From NCBI GenBank assembly GCA_038030265.1, contig CM075937.1, forward strand, positions 1,674,001 to 1,738,000: DNA of 64,000 nucleotides. Reading direction: 5' to 3'. This document shows, in pieces, positions 10,833-20,329 of the stretch. How positions within the stretch are numbered: position 1 is the stretch's first letter; each line of letters starts with the position of its first letter. The notes under the pieces are model-generated. The model was given only the letters and a program-made list of their open reading frames with translations. It was not told the origin of the DNA and ran no database searches. This DNA comes from Corythucha ciliata (lineage: Eukaryota > Arthropoda > Insecta > Hemiptera > Tingidae). The position numbers and the translations under genes are program-made.

Positions 10833-13508
10833 TCAGAGCATATCTGGTGGTCTCTTGCGTTTAAGACGCCGCTCCGGTCTTGGTGGGGGAGGGTTATTCG
10901 CAATGTTGGAAATGAACTCATTTTGGTGATTTAACATGGCCGAGTGCAGTCTACGGTACGTGGTCTTTAATACGTCATTGACTTCAGGGATTTGTAAATC
11001 ATTATGTAGAAGAGAGTTCCTGACGTACCATGGAGCGCCAGAAATCATTCGTAGGACCCGATTTTGGAAAGTTTGTATTCGTTTCACCTGCGAGTTAGAT
11101 GCTGAGCCCCATAATTGGCAACCATACAACCACACAGGTCTTAGAACCACCATGTAAATTAACCGCTTGATGTTCAAAGGTAGTGGGGACTTGCTGTGGA
11201 GAAGGAAATACAGTTGCCTGAAGCGGTGCCTTAGCCGGTGGAGTAATTCAGTGATGTGTACATCCCATGTTAGTTTTTTATCAAGTTGAAGACCGAGGTA
11301 TCGAACAACCTGTTTGTGCGGTATTGTTTCTCCGCTCAGTTGAATAGACGGAGTTGTCGTTTTTAGTTTATACGTGAATTGCATCAGAGTAGATTTTTGA
11401 GGATTTAACTTTGTTCTCCAGCGACAGCACCAAATCCCTAACTCGTCTACGTAACTCTGCAGTTCTGTAAGCGAAATTTGGTCAGGTCCAGGGGAAAGAA
11501 TAGCCTGATCATCGGCAAACTGCGCAATAGTGAGTGTGGAGGAACTAGGTAGATCATGTACATAAAATGTGTACAGTATGGGCCCTAGGACACTCCCTTG
11601 AGGCACTCCTGCTCTTATATCACACACTGGGGAAACTGAGTTTTTAACTTTAACCGAGAATGTTCTGTTGTGCAAGTAGGAATATATTAATCTATAAAGT
11701 GAATCCGATACCACTGATTTTAGTTTGATTAGGAGACCTGGTATCCAAACGCGGTCGAACGCCTTCTCTGTGTCCAAAAAAACTGCATGGCATAATTCCT
11801 TCCTTTCGTACGTTTCCAGGATAGTGTCCACGACTCTGTGGAGTTGCTGTACGCAGGAGTGAGAGCTCCTAAAGCCGAACTGAGTAGGAGGTAGCAGTGG
11901 GCTGATCGGACCCAATAAGAGTGGCAGTAGTAGGCGTTCGAAGATTTTTGAGAAGAGTGGTAATAGACTGATGGGTCTGTATGCGGTAGGATCAGTTCGT
12001 TCTTTCCCAGGCTTGTGAATCATTGTTATGATGGCATACTTCCAGGCTGTGGGGAAGTATCCAAGACGGAGCATGGCGTTGAATATTTGTGTTAAGAACA
12101 CCAGAGGTTTGCGAGGCAGCGCTTTCAGTAGGGGTTGAGTGATTAAGTCATACCCCGGAGCTTTTTTTGTTGGGGAGCGAGAAATGGCATTTTTGACCTG
12201 GCCAGGCGTGAAGTGGGCTGTGAACGGTGTTAGCTGCAGTGGTTCATCCAATCTAGTTTGAATTTCTTCATCGAAATGTACATCATGCGGTGGATTGGGT
12301 GTGAATTGTTCTCGGAGCATGTCTGAAAACAAGCGGGACTTTTCAGCTGACGTACAGCGGTATAATTGTCCATCCTTCAACGGTGGGATCTCCGAGATTT
12401 CTTTTGTTAGGTACTTGGTTTTTTTCCACAAGCTACCATCATTGGCATGCAACGATGATAGTTCAGTGAGAGTGGCGGCGTGATGTTCCTCTTTCAGAGC
12501 CAAAGTAAGCTCTCTCGTAGCATTATTGTATGCAGTTTTATGAGGGGGGTAGCGGGTCTGTTCCCATAATCTCCTGCAAGATTTTTTGATTGTGCACAGC
12601 TGTTGAATGCGGGGAGATGGTCGAGGGTATTTTCTGGTCCTTGGCCTGTCAGTTGAACTACCTAGTGATGCGGCAGTTTGGATGTTCCTCGTCAATGTTG
12701 CAACTGCTTTGTCCACGTCTTGGGGAGTTTTGAGAGAAATTTGGAGATTAGTTAGCTCATTCATACTGTCCGAATAAGCTTTCCAGTTGAAGGGATGTTT
12801 TATGAGTGTCGCGTTTTCGGTTATGTGAGGACAACTGCCAATTTCGATGATAACTGGACGATGATCAGAGGACAACTCGTCGAGTACCGCTGGAGCCGAA
12901 CATAGGTGGGATGCATGTTTACCGATGAAGAAGTCGAGCACATCGGGGGTATGAAGGTTGTTGTCCGGATAGTACGTTGGTTGCACAGGAAAAATAGGCT
13001 CTAATGATAACCGGTGGACTATGTCATTAAGGATCACTCCTCTCGGATTAGATAGGTTGGAACCCCAGCGCCGGTGCTTGCTGTTGAAGTCGCCCCCAAT
13101 TATAAACCGTGTACTCATCTCATGGAATAGTCCAAAAAAGTCTGCTTCGCATATTCTATTTTTAGGAGCCGAATAGAAAGATCCAACCTGATATTGTTGA
13201 TCTTGAATTTTTATTAGTATTCTGGCCACTTGCATGTTTTCCTCAATTACGGGAAGAAGTTCATCGTGTAGTATGTTGGCCTTGACAATTAATGCAGCTC
13301 CTCCCTGGCTGGAATTGCTGGGATGATCAGCTCTATAAATTTTGTAATTAGGTATTACTAGTTTTTTATGCAAGGCTAATTTAGTTTCTGTTAAAAGAGC
13401 TATATCGATGTTATGAGTGTTCAAAAAGTGCAAGAGTTCATGATATTTACTCATGATTCCACGGGCATTCCATGTGCTAAGTTTGAGTGTCGTCGCTGAA
13501 GGCGTCAT
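10833..13508 (-). CDS. Jockey-like LINE ORF2: endonuclease and reverse transcriptase
   Basis: The intact frame is 891 codons. Residues 1-230 are an apurinic-type endonuclease: STWNARGI at the start, LLTETKL with the Glu, IIGGDFNSKH, and SSDHRPV with the catalytic Asp-His pair. The RT spans about 400-720: PGYDLI, YRPISLLPLFSKIFERLL, FLDTEKAFDRVW, AGVPQGSVLGPILY and the palm box FADDQAI with both Asp. The C-terminal half has the usual thumb and Cys/His-poor tail, and no RNase H is present. Family knowledge: ORF2 nicks target DNA and primes cDNA on it. The ATG at 13506-13508 overlaps the TGA of the ORF1 continuation as ATGA, which supports this start. No stop or frameshift was seen, so this copy may be recent. 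Confidence 0.93.
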   Translation of the reverse strand: MTPSATTLKLSTWNARGIMSKYHELLHFLNTHNIDIALLTETKLALHKKLVIPNYKIYRADHPSNSSQGGAALIVKANILHDELLPVIEENMQVARILIKIQDQQYQVGSFYSAPKNRICEADFFGLFHEMSTRFIIGGDFNSKHRRWGSNLSNPRGVILNDIVHRLSLEPIFPVQPTYYPDNNLHTPDVLDFFIGKHASHLCSAPAVLDELSSDHRPVIIEIGSCPHITENATLIKHPFNWKAYSDSMNELTNLQISLKTPQDVDKAVATLTRNIQTAASLGSSTDRPRTRKYPRPSPRIQQLCTIKKSCRRLWEQTRYPPHKTAYNNATRELTLALKEEHHAATLTELSSLHANDGSLWKKTKYLTKEISEIPPLKDGQLYRCTSAEKSRLFSDMLREQFTPNPPHDVHFDEEIQTRLDEPLQLTPFTAHFTPGQVKNAISRSPTKKAPGYDLITQPLLKALPRKPLVFLTQIFNAMLRLGYFPTAWKYAIITMIHKPGKERTDPTAYRPISLLPLFSKIFERLLLPLLLGPISPLLPPTQFGFRSSHSCVQQLHRVVDTILETYERKELCHAVFLDTEKAFDRVWIPGLLIKLKSVVSDSLYRLIYSYLHNRTFSVKVKNSVSPVCDIRAGVPQGSVLGPILYTFYVHDLPSSSTLTIAQFADDQAILSPGPDQISLTELQSYVDELGIWCCRWRTKLNPQKSTLMQFTYKLKTTTPSIQLSGETIPHKQVVRYLGLQLDKKLTWDVHITELLHRLRHRFRQLYFLLHSKSPLPLNIKRLIYMVVLRPVWLYGCQLWGSASNSQVKRIQTFQNRVLRMISGAPWYVRNSLLHNDLQIPEVNDVLKTTYRRLHSAMLNHQNEFISNIANNPPPPRPERRLKRKRPPDML

Positions 13509-13611
13509 TTTTTGTTTTGCATAATGTTAGGGACGATTTGGGTAATCATTTGGATGAGAGGCGTAAGCAATTGAAGGAGAGAATCGAGTTTCTGTATTAC
13601 TTGGTTAAGTA

Positions 13612-14631
13612 TCAACCCGGTTGAGTCGTTATTTTGATTTGGACGAGTCGCATCTGCGTATGTTCTATCAGAAGTAATCTGGTAGGTTCCAGTGTGATTG
13701 GAAGGTACCGCGTTTCTTTGGTTGTGGTTTTCTCTAAGTTAGTTGACTCATATCTAGATGGTTTAGATAACGAGGAAGCCTTTTGTATTTTCAGATGGAC
13801 GGGACAGCCTTTATAATTCGCCGAATGTGGTCCGCTACAGTTGACACACGTAGGCGTTGCTTGGGTCGGCTTAGTGCAGTTCGAGGTCTGATGATGTCCT
13901 TCACATTTCACACATCTGGGTGTCATATGACAGTAGTTTTTAGTGTGGCCGTAGGATTGGCAGTTGGTACACTGCAAAACATTCCTACGGGGTTTAGGGG
14001 GTTCCACTTTGATTACACCACCGTAGAGACGATCTAGTTCGTAGATTTTTTCTATTCCCGGGGTGTGTTTAAGGTCTAGGAAAAAGAGGGACAGCGGCGT
14101 TTTCGTAACTGGATGATGTACTGGGAGCATTTGGGTTGGCTCAAAACCTTTTAGTTTTAATTCCTCAATTATTTCCTTGGTGTCACATGTAAAATGCAGA
14201 CCTCGTATTACTACACGCAGGCAGCGTTCAGACTTAACTTGAAAACTGTAGTATTCCGCTTTTTTCCCCTCCAAGTACTTTGTGGCCGTTCTATAACCAT
14301 CAATGGTTGAGAAAATGAATTTTACCTTGTTATTACCCACTGTAGAGTGTTTGTAGTCAGTTAGACCAAGTTCGTTAAAGTTTTTAATGATCAGACTCAT
14401 GTTGCTTACATTTGTGACAAAGATGGGCGGGGGTCGGCCAGTTTTTTTATCGGTTGGAGATGTGTTTACATTGGTTGTACCTGAACTTTCGACGGTCATG
14501 TTTTCAAGTTGTTGTAGTGGAGCGAAGGGATTAGGAGATATAAACGTATCTAAGTTACGCAATCTTTTCGGGTTCGGAGGTCCCCCGTCAGATGAACCGG
14601 GCATTTTCCCTCGAACGTAAACACACGGCAC
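13612..14631 (-). CDS. Jockey-like LINE ORF1: RNA-binding Gag-like protein (3' frameshift)
   Basis: This is a 339-codon frame. The central region is the domain that usually precedes zinc knuckles in jockey ORF1 (VVIRGLHFTCDTKEIIEELK, near residue 140). Then come CCHC-type knuckles: CTNCQSYGHTKNYC, CVKCEGHHQTSNC and CVNCSGPHSANYKGC. By family knowledge it coats element RNA. After about 13740 another frame carries a plausible C-terminus, runs to a TGA at 13505-13507, and overlaps the ORF2 ATG. A one-base slip in the A-run near 13740 therefore probably truncated the real ORF1. It could also be a sequencing error. Confidence 0.85.
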   Translation of the reverse strand: MPCVYVRGKMPGSSDGGPPNPKRLRNLDTFISPNPFAPLQQLENMTVESSGTTNVNTSPTDKKTGRPPPIFVTNVSNMSLIIKNFNELGLTDYKHSTVGNNKVKFIFSTIDGYRTATKYLEGKKAEYYSFQVKSERCLRVVIRGLHFTCDTKEIIEELKLKGFEPTQMLPVHHPVTKTPLSLFFLDLKHTPGIEKIYELDRLYGGVIKVEPPKPRRNVLQCTNCQSYGHTKNYCHMTPRCVKCEGHHQTSNCTKPTQATPTCVNCSGPHSANYKGCPVHLKIQKASSLSKPSRYESTNLEKTTTKETRYLPITLEPTRLLLIEHTQMRLVQIKITTQPG

Positions 14632-14690
14632 TCAAAAGTTGATAAATAACTTTTTTTATGTTTTGACAATAAACAATAAACAATAAACAA

Positions 14691-14698
14691 TTTACACC
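14691..14698. repeat. Target-site duplication, right copy (TTTACACC)
   Basis: It is the partner of 10511-10518. The flanking sequence continues as in the unoccupied duplicate. Confidence 0.93.
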
Positions 14699-15332
14699 GA
14701 GACGTAAGTTATACATGAAGGCTTCAAGTTCTGTTTTGACAGTAGAGGTACTATACAACCCGTCAAAAACCATCAGAGACCTGGTTTTCCTCATTTTCTC
14801 CCAAGTCGAGAAAATTTCCAACGAAATACACACCTCATCCCCCACTCCTTTATCGATTAAGCTGTCGGACGCGTTTTAACGTATAATTTTTTGCACAGTA
14901 AAAATTGATACCCTCAAATCTGGGAAGGCTGATTGCTTGCGATTCGCTTTTCCATCTGTCGTATACACTTTGAAACTAACAGTGATGGCGGGACGGGGGA
15001 GGGTCGCTTACGGCTGTCTGTTAAAACCACTCAGCACTTATTTTGACTGACAGGTCTTTCAGACAAGGAGTATTAATGCTCCATTTCACCCTCTTGGTGA
15101 CTTTCTGTTCATGTCCCGATGAGACATTTTTCTTCTAGTGATTTGTAAACGTGATGGAACGCTGAAATCAATGGAATGTTGGACTGGGTAATTTTGTACA
15201 CAGCCTCCAACATATGGATCATATTTTATTCAAATTGTTGTCCTAATAAAAAAAAGTGTTTTCTGTTTCATTCGTTCACGACTCTGCTACCAACAGGTTA
15301 TGACGCCCATGTCCAATTAAAAGCGTGATTGT
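14699..15332. other. Right part of duplication copy 1; no gene seen
   Basis: The sequence matches 61989-62609 of copy 2 with small indels. It contains no recognisable coding or RNA gene. Confidence 0.6.
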
Positions 15333-15603
15333 CAACTAAGTTGTACGGTAGGTATTCCTTGTTATTTATGTGCTAAATTCACCGATCGGTCATAATTTAT
15401 GTACATACATGTACCAACATTTGAATTGTATGTTAAGTCGTTGCTACATAATGCGCCGAGTATTCGCTTATTACGATTGATCCAAGCAATTTGTATCAAT
15501 TCTAAGCTAGGGAGGGCTTTTAAAGAAAAGCTCCCGTGCTCAAGCACGGATTTTTTCGGAAGCTGCCTTGGGTGTATGGAGATTGGAGAGGGAAATGAAT
15601 ATG

Positions 15604-15752
15604 AGGTCTATTCGTTTGTCGTCCGGAGCTGCACTATCAGCACTGAAAGTACTAACCTTTCATTATTTTTTCGCGTTATTTCACATGATAACCCGCGAGG
15701 TTGCAAAATTTCGTGCTGCTCGGAGTAGTCCGGGACGACAAACGAATAGACC
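15604..15752. repeat. Short inverted repeat, hairpin or miniature element
   Basis: GGTCTATTCGTTTGTCGTCC at about 15605 is the reverse complement, with one extra base, of the arm at about 15731-15751. About 100 bp separate the arms, and pairing extends weakly inward. No target duplication is clear. Confidence 0.6.
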
Positions 15753-16255
15753 TATTATTTTGCCGTAGAAATCATTCTACATACGTGACGGATGTAGGAC
15801 TCTCCAATTCTCCATGCACCCTTCCAAATGTATGAATGGTGTGTGATCGAAAGCGTGCATGATAGGTGTGAATCGGGCTCTTACGTATATATGTTGTCAT
15901 GCATTCGATGACATCTGCGCACAAGTGCGTTTTTAACCCACCAGCTGTCTGCGTGAGAAGTCGAAATCATTTTTTGTGTCAATGCACTCTACTTTGAAAG
16001 GTTTTTACCCAACCCAGAAAAAGTTGCGATCACGTTAATGAAACGTCGCATTACGTCACTGGTAACATTTCATTACTGCAATCATTTTGCATGAAGTTTT
16101 AGCTTTCCTTGTTTCTAAAACTCTCCCGCGCCCCTTGAGCGTGGCGCCCCTGTCAGACCATTGTTATATATTTTCATAACGGATTAAAAAAGGAATATCT
16201 GTTTTTAGAATCGACAAAATCGAGTTTCAGAAAAGAGACTCTGTCCCCTACGTGG
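15753..16255. other. No gene seen
   Basis: Unannotated AT-rich sequence with one GC-rich phrase near 16128-16160. That phrase reads on the minus strand as CAGGGGCGCCACGCTC, similar in style to the GC-rich ends elsewhere. Confidence 0.4.
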
Positions 16256-17210
16256 CAGAGGCGTAGAGTTTAGGTTTCGGTTTTAGAGGGTGGGGGGCGG
16301 TGATCTAAATTCGTTGGCCATAGATGAGAAGCGGGCGTCTGTCAAAGATCCCGTTGGACAAACAACTTGATCTTTTCATCCAAAACCATGCTTTCACGAC
16401 AGAAACAACAATTTTTCGTTGGGATCGCTCCCCCCTTAACTATAGACTAATTATTTTACTCCTCTCTAGAATTTACTGACTGTTCTAGAATAAATATGGA
16501 AACTCAGCCCCTACAATTTGATCAGTATTGCCATCGTACTTCAGCCCAGAAACCGAAATGTTGGCTCTATAACTGACGTTTTAAAATTTTTATCTGGCAC
16601 CTCTGGCGCTATTAGACACTCTTATTCTTATACAAACCGGAAAGTGTTAAATCTGGGAAACTTAGCCCCTGAAACTATTTATTTGGCTATAAAAGCAGAC
16701 ATTTTATGCCAAGAAACTACTATTGAACCGTCCCCTGTCGATTTATTGTCACAAAATCCGTTATTTGGTTAAAAACTGGTAATTTTGCAGCGCTTAAACT
16801 GGCTATTTGGCCCTATAACCGTTCTATTATGCACAAAAATGTTTCAATTTAGCCAAAAAATCTTACTTTTGACCGGAAAACGAGAAGGAATTCAGCCTAA
16901 AAACTTAGCATATGTAAAACGTATACTTACCTACCTACGTGTATACTTAAAGAAAAGTCCGGTTTCCCCCGAAATCTCCCAAATCGCCTTTAAGGAACCG
17001 TTGATTCTGTCAGCTAAGATAATTACCTTCCCTTTTTTAAAGCAGAAGAAACTGGACTACGCGGGTAAAAATAGCATTTTAAGGAATGGGAGTTCATTCT
17101 CTCTACACGAGTTTCAAGTTATACGTAATTCAGCCAAAAATATTCGAAATTACCTGCCCCCACTTAAACAAGGCACCCCCCCTGCGCCCCGATACCCCAG
17201 TCCGTCCCTG
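16256..17210. repeat. Degenerate AT-rich repeat bounded by GC-rich ends
   Basis: The left edge reads CAGAGGCGTAGAGTTTAGG. The right edge read on the minus strand is CAGGGACGGACTGGGGTATC. Between them lies AT-rich sequence with loosely recurring phrases such as GGAAACTTAGCCCCTGAAAC and ATTTGGCT (16500-17000). There is no conserved coding frame. This looks like a non-autonomous element with minisatellite-like contents. Confidence 0.45.
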
Positions 17211-17475
17211 AGTGTCGTTAGAAGTTTCTGTGTCGGTCAGTGTTATTTGAAACTGAAGTGTTTTTAACACGGACATTCAGTGAACGTGCAGTGAGAAGTG
17301 TGTTCAGTGTGAAACTACATTCCAAGTCACTATACTGTCTGATAAATTTGTATTTTTGACTGTTCTCGTAGCATTTTTGACTCTGGCAACCGTCATTGTT
17401 GAGAGGTTGAGGAAATGCACTTCATGACGTTCAAGCACTAAAGGGTGAAAACTTGGTCGCGCATCTATAATAGAC

Positions 17476-18456
17476 TCACGCATCGGCAATGAAGCTATCG
17501 ATGTTCCTTCGAAAGATCCGCATTGACATAGGCAGGATCGAATACATGCCTTTTGTAAGTGCAATGCTATTTAAAGGGCAAAACTGCACTACATTGCCGC
17601 TATGAGTTTTAATATTAACATTTCTTTCAGGGAAAACGTTGCTGTTTGTACATGAGAGAAATCGGCAAAAGTTGAGTACACATAATTTTTCCCTCACGAT
17701 TATCGTCTGGAAATTCTGCTGTTGATCCTGCTTCCTGTTGAATGCTTTCGGAGGCTGCTGCGCTACTGATCCAGGCAGCATGTTATAGAGATCAATCCCA
17801 AGTTGGTGAAAGCTCTTATTAGTGAGTCTCAAACGGGTCATATCTTTTATAAGCTTGTTGGCGTTCCGCGTCGAATGGACATGGACATCCGAGTGTGACT
17901 TGAACAGTTGTGAGTTAGACTTCACGTAATTCAAAACTTGGAGGGCAAAAGCAGAAGTGAGGGTGAGTATCCCAAGAGCAGTGAAAGCCTCCCTACACGA
18001 GTCCCTTGGCCTCAAACCCGCAAGAAGCCTCACAGCACGCTTCTGAAGCTGAAAGGCGCGACCAGCCCGACATGAAGCGCCCCAAAGCAGAACCCGATAA
18101 AGAAGATGGCATTGAAAGTGTGCGAAATATACACTTCTCAGCGCAACCTCCGACACAGAGCCCCTGAGTCGCCGCAACAAAAATAGACTGCGAGAGAGCT
18201 TTCCGCAGACCATGTCAATGTGGTGTTCCCAATTGAGTCTGCTATCCAGTTTGAATACCAGGAAGTTGAGCGGCTCCTGCGGAGAATATGCCAACGACGA
18301 CGCTGATGTCACCTCCAGGCACTGGGTCTTGCCAGAATTGAGGATGAGCTTATTTGCGCTACACCATGCCTCTAAAAACTCCGAACATTGGGAGGCCAAA
18401 TGGGGGGCCGAGTCACTATCAGGGAGCGCAAATTGCACCGAGACGTCGTCTGCATA
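17476..18456 (-). pseudogene. LINE reverse transcriptase, YADD box and 3' part
   Basis: In this frame the catalytic box YADD is intact at 18445-18456. It is followed by WCSANKLILNSGKTQCLEV, the thumb (LDSRLNWEHHIDMVCGKLS) and the C-terminal domain seen in CR1/L2 elements (LLWGASCRAGRAFQLQKRAV). After about 17700 the frame no longer looks like LINE protein. No poly(A)-like tail or tandem 3' repeat is seen to the left, so the 3' end is unresolved. Confidence 0.85.
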
Positions 18457-19097
18457 TATGTAGCATTTCTGGAGTTGCGCAAATCGAGGCTAGCCGGTAA
18501 GTCTTTGTTGAAAACAGCACACAAGTCCGGCCCCAAGTGGGAGCCCTGCGGAACACCGTGTAGGACCGGACGAACAGACGATACCTCGGATCCAGTGGAG
18601 ACTGTCTGGTAGCGATCCGACAAATATGATTTTATTAGGCGAAGAGAGACATCCATGAAACCGTAGCCCTCCAGTTTCCTGCAAAGAATGTCAAGAGGTA
18701 TGACGTCGAACGCCCTTGTCATGTCAAACGACATGACGAGGGAGCGCCCACATGCTTCGAGCCCCTGGTGGCAGTCATTAACGAGCTGAATACCAGCCGT
18801 GACTGTTCCCCTACCAGCCCGGAAGCCATGCTGGCAGTCGGAATAAATTTTGTTGGCCTCAAGAAGCATGGCAATATCCCTTCACAGGAATGACTCAAAC
18901 ACCCTCCCCAAGTATGGCAATATTGCTATCGGCTGATAGTTCGCTGGTAGGCAGGGATCCCCTTTCTCATAAATTGGGCGGACTTTTGAGTATTTGAAAT
19001 ACAGTGGAAAAATGCCAGCAGAAATACATTCGTTGTAAACGTGAGACAAAGGCTCACATATCAGATCAGCTACTGCTCTCAAAACAATGCTGTTCAT
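18372..19097 (-). pseudogene. LINE reverse transcriptase, 5' fragments
   Basis: Two frames carry RT blocks. 18882-19097 has the phrases SKVRPIYEKGDPCLPANYQP and ILPYLGRVFESFL. 18372-18869 has QHGFRAGRGTVTAGIQL, VMSFDMTRAFDVI with the first catalytic Asp, and HGVPQGSHLGPDL. A frame change near 18870-18890 separates the two, and another lies before the YADD box. The upstream endonuclease is missing. Confidence 0.85.
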
Positions 19098-19396
19098 GCC
19101 AAATATGTCCTCGCAACGAGATGGCTCGTTGGAGCGGTATGGACTTTATCGTATCCCTCACGTACATTATACAACCGCCTCCTCTGCTGTTACTCCTACT
19201 GTAAAAACTGACGGTTTTGAAGCCAATTAGATTGCAGCAAGATACCTCATCGGGCTTGAGCCATGTCTCCGTGAAACAGAGTATGGTCTAGGTCTAAATA
19301 ACCATTAAGCACTGATATGTCCGTGAATTTATGCCGAACGCACTGAATGTTTTGATATAAAAGTTTGTATTTAAAGGATGGCGGAACACCCTGTAG

Positions 19397-20329
19397 TCAT
19401 GTGGCATGCTTGACGGAAGGGGTATTTGAAGACAACACAGCATCCAGAGGTTTCTTTGTCGTCGTATTAGGAGGAGAGGTGATGTACCGAGCCACCGCCA
19501 GGATGCAGCCGGAGGGCCATATATCTGGATTGGCTACGTCCTCGTAACAGTTTTCGTCCACCACCACACGAAAAGAGACATAGGCTTTATTCCGAGTCAC
19601 AAGCTTATAGACGTCAATTTTACAGTCAAGCTTCAAGGGCGAAATGACTTCAGACACGTCCTCAACCGAGGTTTCATGATGTAAACGTGAAATAAATAAG
19701 CCTTTTCTACGAGGAGCCACCGTCAATTTTGAAGTGGTACACCGGCCGGCGGTAACCAACCCGGCTTTCCTCCGAGTGTTGCGGGTTGCCTCTATGGAAC
19801 GTACGTGGCTAACCAAATTTGACCGTGTATACGTGGCGGTAAAACCGCATGTGCCGTTCGGTACATTGTCATCAGAATCAGAGATAGCAGGCATGCGTTT
19901 CCTCATTCCCTGTTTTCGAATCACTTTCACCCAGTCGGTTTCGTCAGTTGATTGGCTTGAGTGATGAGGAGGTGAAGGGGGTGTTATCGTGTTTACATGC
20001 CCGGAAACAGCGGACTCTTTCTGAGAACTATTCGAGCCCCGTTGTTGAGTTACATATTTTGAGGACCATGATGAGTCATTTAATGCATTGCCATTCGGTT
20101 TCGGGCAGATGTTATGACCGATTTCACCACCCACTCCGGAATCAGTGCAGGGGGCTTCACAATCCTCGACTTTGCCCCCGGACAGTTTATGATTGAGCTC
20201 ATTTAATGACAGCCGAATAGCGCTATTTTCCGCCTCCAAAGCTTCAAGCTTCGCAAGTAGTCTAATATTTACTTCGCCCAATACCTTAAGCTGAGATGCT
20301 GAGTGCAACAACATCATATATAGCCGCAA
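19397..20329 (-). pseudogene. LINE ORF1-like protein (CR1/L2 style)
   Basis: The 310-codon frame has an N-terminal leucine-rich coiled coil (LGEVNIRLLAKLEALEAENS), a Ser/Pro-rich middle, and a C-terminal compact domain beginning RRKGLFISRLHHETSVEDVS. That domain resembles the RRM-like domain of CR1/L2 ORF1 proteins, which bind nucleic acid. No zinc knuckle is present. The frame is open but sits 5' of a deleted ORF2, so the element cannot move on its own. The assignment rests on the domain layout and on the RT downstream. Confidence 0.6.

Larger units (their letters stand above)
10519..14690 (-). mobile_element. Jockey-like non-LTR retrotransposon, about full length
   Basis: The element is antisense: a 26-nt T-run (10519-10544) is its poly(A) tail. 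ORF2 and ORF1 follow in reverse. It is bounded by the 8-bp direct repeat TTTACACC at 10511-10518 and 14691-14698. The other duplicate copy has a single TTTACACC and no element (about 61981-61988), so both the boundaries and the target-site duplication are confirmed within this window. Length is 4172 bp. A 3' UTR rich in TAAATA repeats lies at 10545-10832. Confidence 0.95.
4108..15332 (+). repeat. Segmental duplication, copy 1
   Basis: The sequence from 4108 to 15332 matches 55762-62609 in the same orientation at roughly 99% identity by eye. Differences are scattered substitutions, homopolymer length changes and a few indels. Copy 1 additionally holds a LINE with its target duplication (10511-14690), a 195-bp stretch (10296-10490) and 26 bp near its right edge (15298-15323). 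Without these, both copies are about 6.8 kb. It carries the coiled-coil gene exons. The copies start about 51.7 kb apart. Confidence 0.95.
17476..20329 (-). mobile_element. CR1/L2-like LINE fragment, internally deleted
   Basis: An ORF1-like frame (19397-20329) is followed on the same strand by RT pieces (18882-19097, 18372-18869, 17476-18456). The endonuclease expected between ORF1 and RT is absent, with only about 300 bp in between. Frameshifts separate the RT pieces. Confidence 0.8.

Noticed and set aside
15533..15556. Hairpin followed by T-run resembling a bacterial terminator
   Set aside because: Short chance palindrome in eukaryotic DNA with no gene ending there.
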